This document shows positions 63,366-64,000 of a DNA stretch of 64,000 nucleotides, in pieces. The notes under the pieces are model-generated. The model did no database searches, was not told the origin of the DNA, and was given only the letters and a program-made list of their open reading frames with translations. Every line of letters starts with the position of its first letter. Within the stretch, counting starts at the first letter, position 1. The translations under genes and the position numbers were made by a program. Source of the DNA: Manis javanica (lineage: Eukaryota; Chordata; Mammalia; Pholidota; Manidae); NCBI RefSeq assembly GCF_040802235.1, contig NC_133156.1:27237343-27301342 (forward strand), written 5' to 3'.

Positions 63366-64000
63366 GTCCTAAGCTCTCAAGTGTAGGCTAATGCTGCTTC
63401 CAAAGTCTGTGATTTAGGACTCAGATCATGTTCCCTGTTTAATGGGGAATGAAGCTGTCCCTGTGCTCCTTCCCAAGTGCTCTTTGGGGCCAGGACTATG
63501 GCATCTCCTGGTGCATGGGAAGTAGGTGAGCTCTCATGTGGGGGTCCCCAAGCACTTAAGCACTGGTGTGGAGGAATTAGAGGGCTAGAGCAGGCCAGTA
63601 CAAAAACCCCTGCTTAAACCAGGCTGCTGTGCAGTGTTCTTCCCTAGCTGGCAATCTCCCCACGGGGCAAAGGTCTGGGGAAATTCAGGGCTTGTTTGGT
63701 ATCTTCCACCAGGATTCAAAAGGTGAATAAACTTTGTAGAGTAAGTGCACATGTGTTCTCCTCAGCTGCATGGCAGAGAGGTTCTGGGCGGGGATGACAA
63801 ATGGATGACTGGGCCTTCAGAACACTTGTCCATGCATATACCAGAGATAACTGGAGGGTTATCGGTGAGGTCGTGCTTAACTCCTTTCAGGTTCCCAGAC
63901 CTGATTCCAATCAGGTGGAGGGGGTGGATGCACACGTAACACCAAGCAGTTCTTGAACAGCAGGGTGTCCAAGAACTCAATTCTGATGCTATCTGCCCAG
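63366..64000. other. Flank of the solo LTR to the window edge
   Basis: No gene or clear repeat recognised. It continues beyond the window. Confidence 0.5.

Larger units (their letters stand above)
46800..64000. other. Intergenic DNA upstream of GPX3
   Basis: No exon-like conserved coding sequence or intact gene was recognised on either strand. It holds MIR, L2, hAT, LTR and L1M remnants, the 271-bp duplication and a solo LTR (listed separately). Confidence 0.7.

Overview
This is nuclear DNA from a placental mammal. It contains two multi-exon genes with GT-AG introns, ancient mammalian MIR, L2 and MER5-type repeats throughout, and younger L1 and LTR copies. The two genes are TNIP1 (ABIN-1), on the + strand, and GPX3 (plasma glutathione peroxidase), on the - strand. 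They lie tail to tail, as they do on human chromosome 5q33. I saw no Alu, rodent B1/B2, ruminant Bov-tA, carnivore tRNA-Lys SINE or horse ERE. The only young interspersed repeats are one L1 family and an LTR, which fits a lineage without active SINEs. A pangolin is my tentative guess, from the look of the L1 3' UTR, but the species cannot be fixed from this window alone.

Layout. Positions 1-3813 are the end of a 5' TNIP1 intron or flank; the TNIP1 promoter is not in the window. Seventeen TNIP1 coding exons run from 3850 (ATG) to 37185 (TGA) and join in frame to 633 residues, against 636 in human. The 3' UTR probably ends near 37925. A gap of about 0.5 kb follows, holding a MIR. The GPX3 3' UTR with its SECIS element occupies about 38466-39313. 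Five GPX3 coding exons run leftward from the stop at 39314-39316 to the ATG at 46592-46594 and give 226 residues with an in-frame UGA (selenocysteine) at codon 73. A CpG-rich promoter lies at about 46200-46800. From 46.8 kb to the end is intergenic DNA upstream of GPX3, containing repeats but no gene that I can support.

Mobile elements. A full-length but broken antisense L1 (29005-35395, 14-bp target-site duplication) sits in TNIP1 intron 15 and explains almost all of its length. A short 5'-truncated L1 of the same family (15188-15526, also a 14-bp duplication) sits in intron 6. A solo LTR of 501 bp (62860-63360) has TG...CA ends, a 5-bp duplication, a TATA box, a poly(A) signal and an internal tandem repeat. 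A 271-bp segment (56076-56346) recurs at 59927-60197 with three mismatches; the first copy appears to be the source.

How the genes work. TNIP1 is a cytosolic coiled-coil ubiquitin-binding adaptor that recruits A20 and restrains NF-kB and cell-death signalling. GPX3 is a secreted selenoenzyme that reduces hydroperoxides in plasma. They are neighbours by conserved synteny and share no pathway that the sequence shows. I found no previously undescribed coding system. The most unusual items are the templated 271-bp duplication, the solo LTR with its repeat-rich transcribed region, the GC-AG intron in TNIP1 and the two L1 insertions with clear hallmarks.
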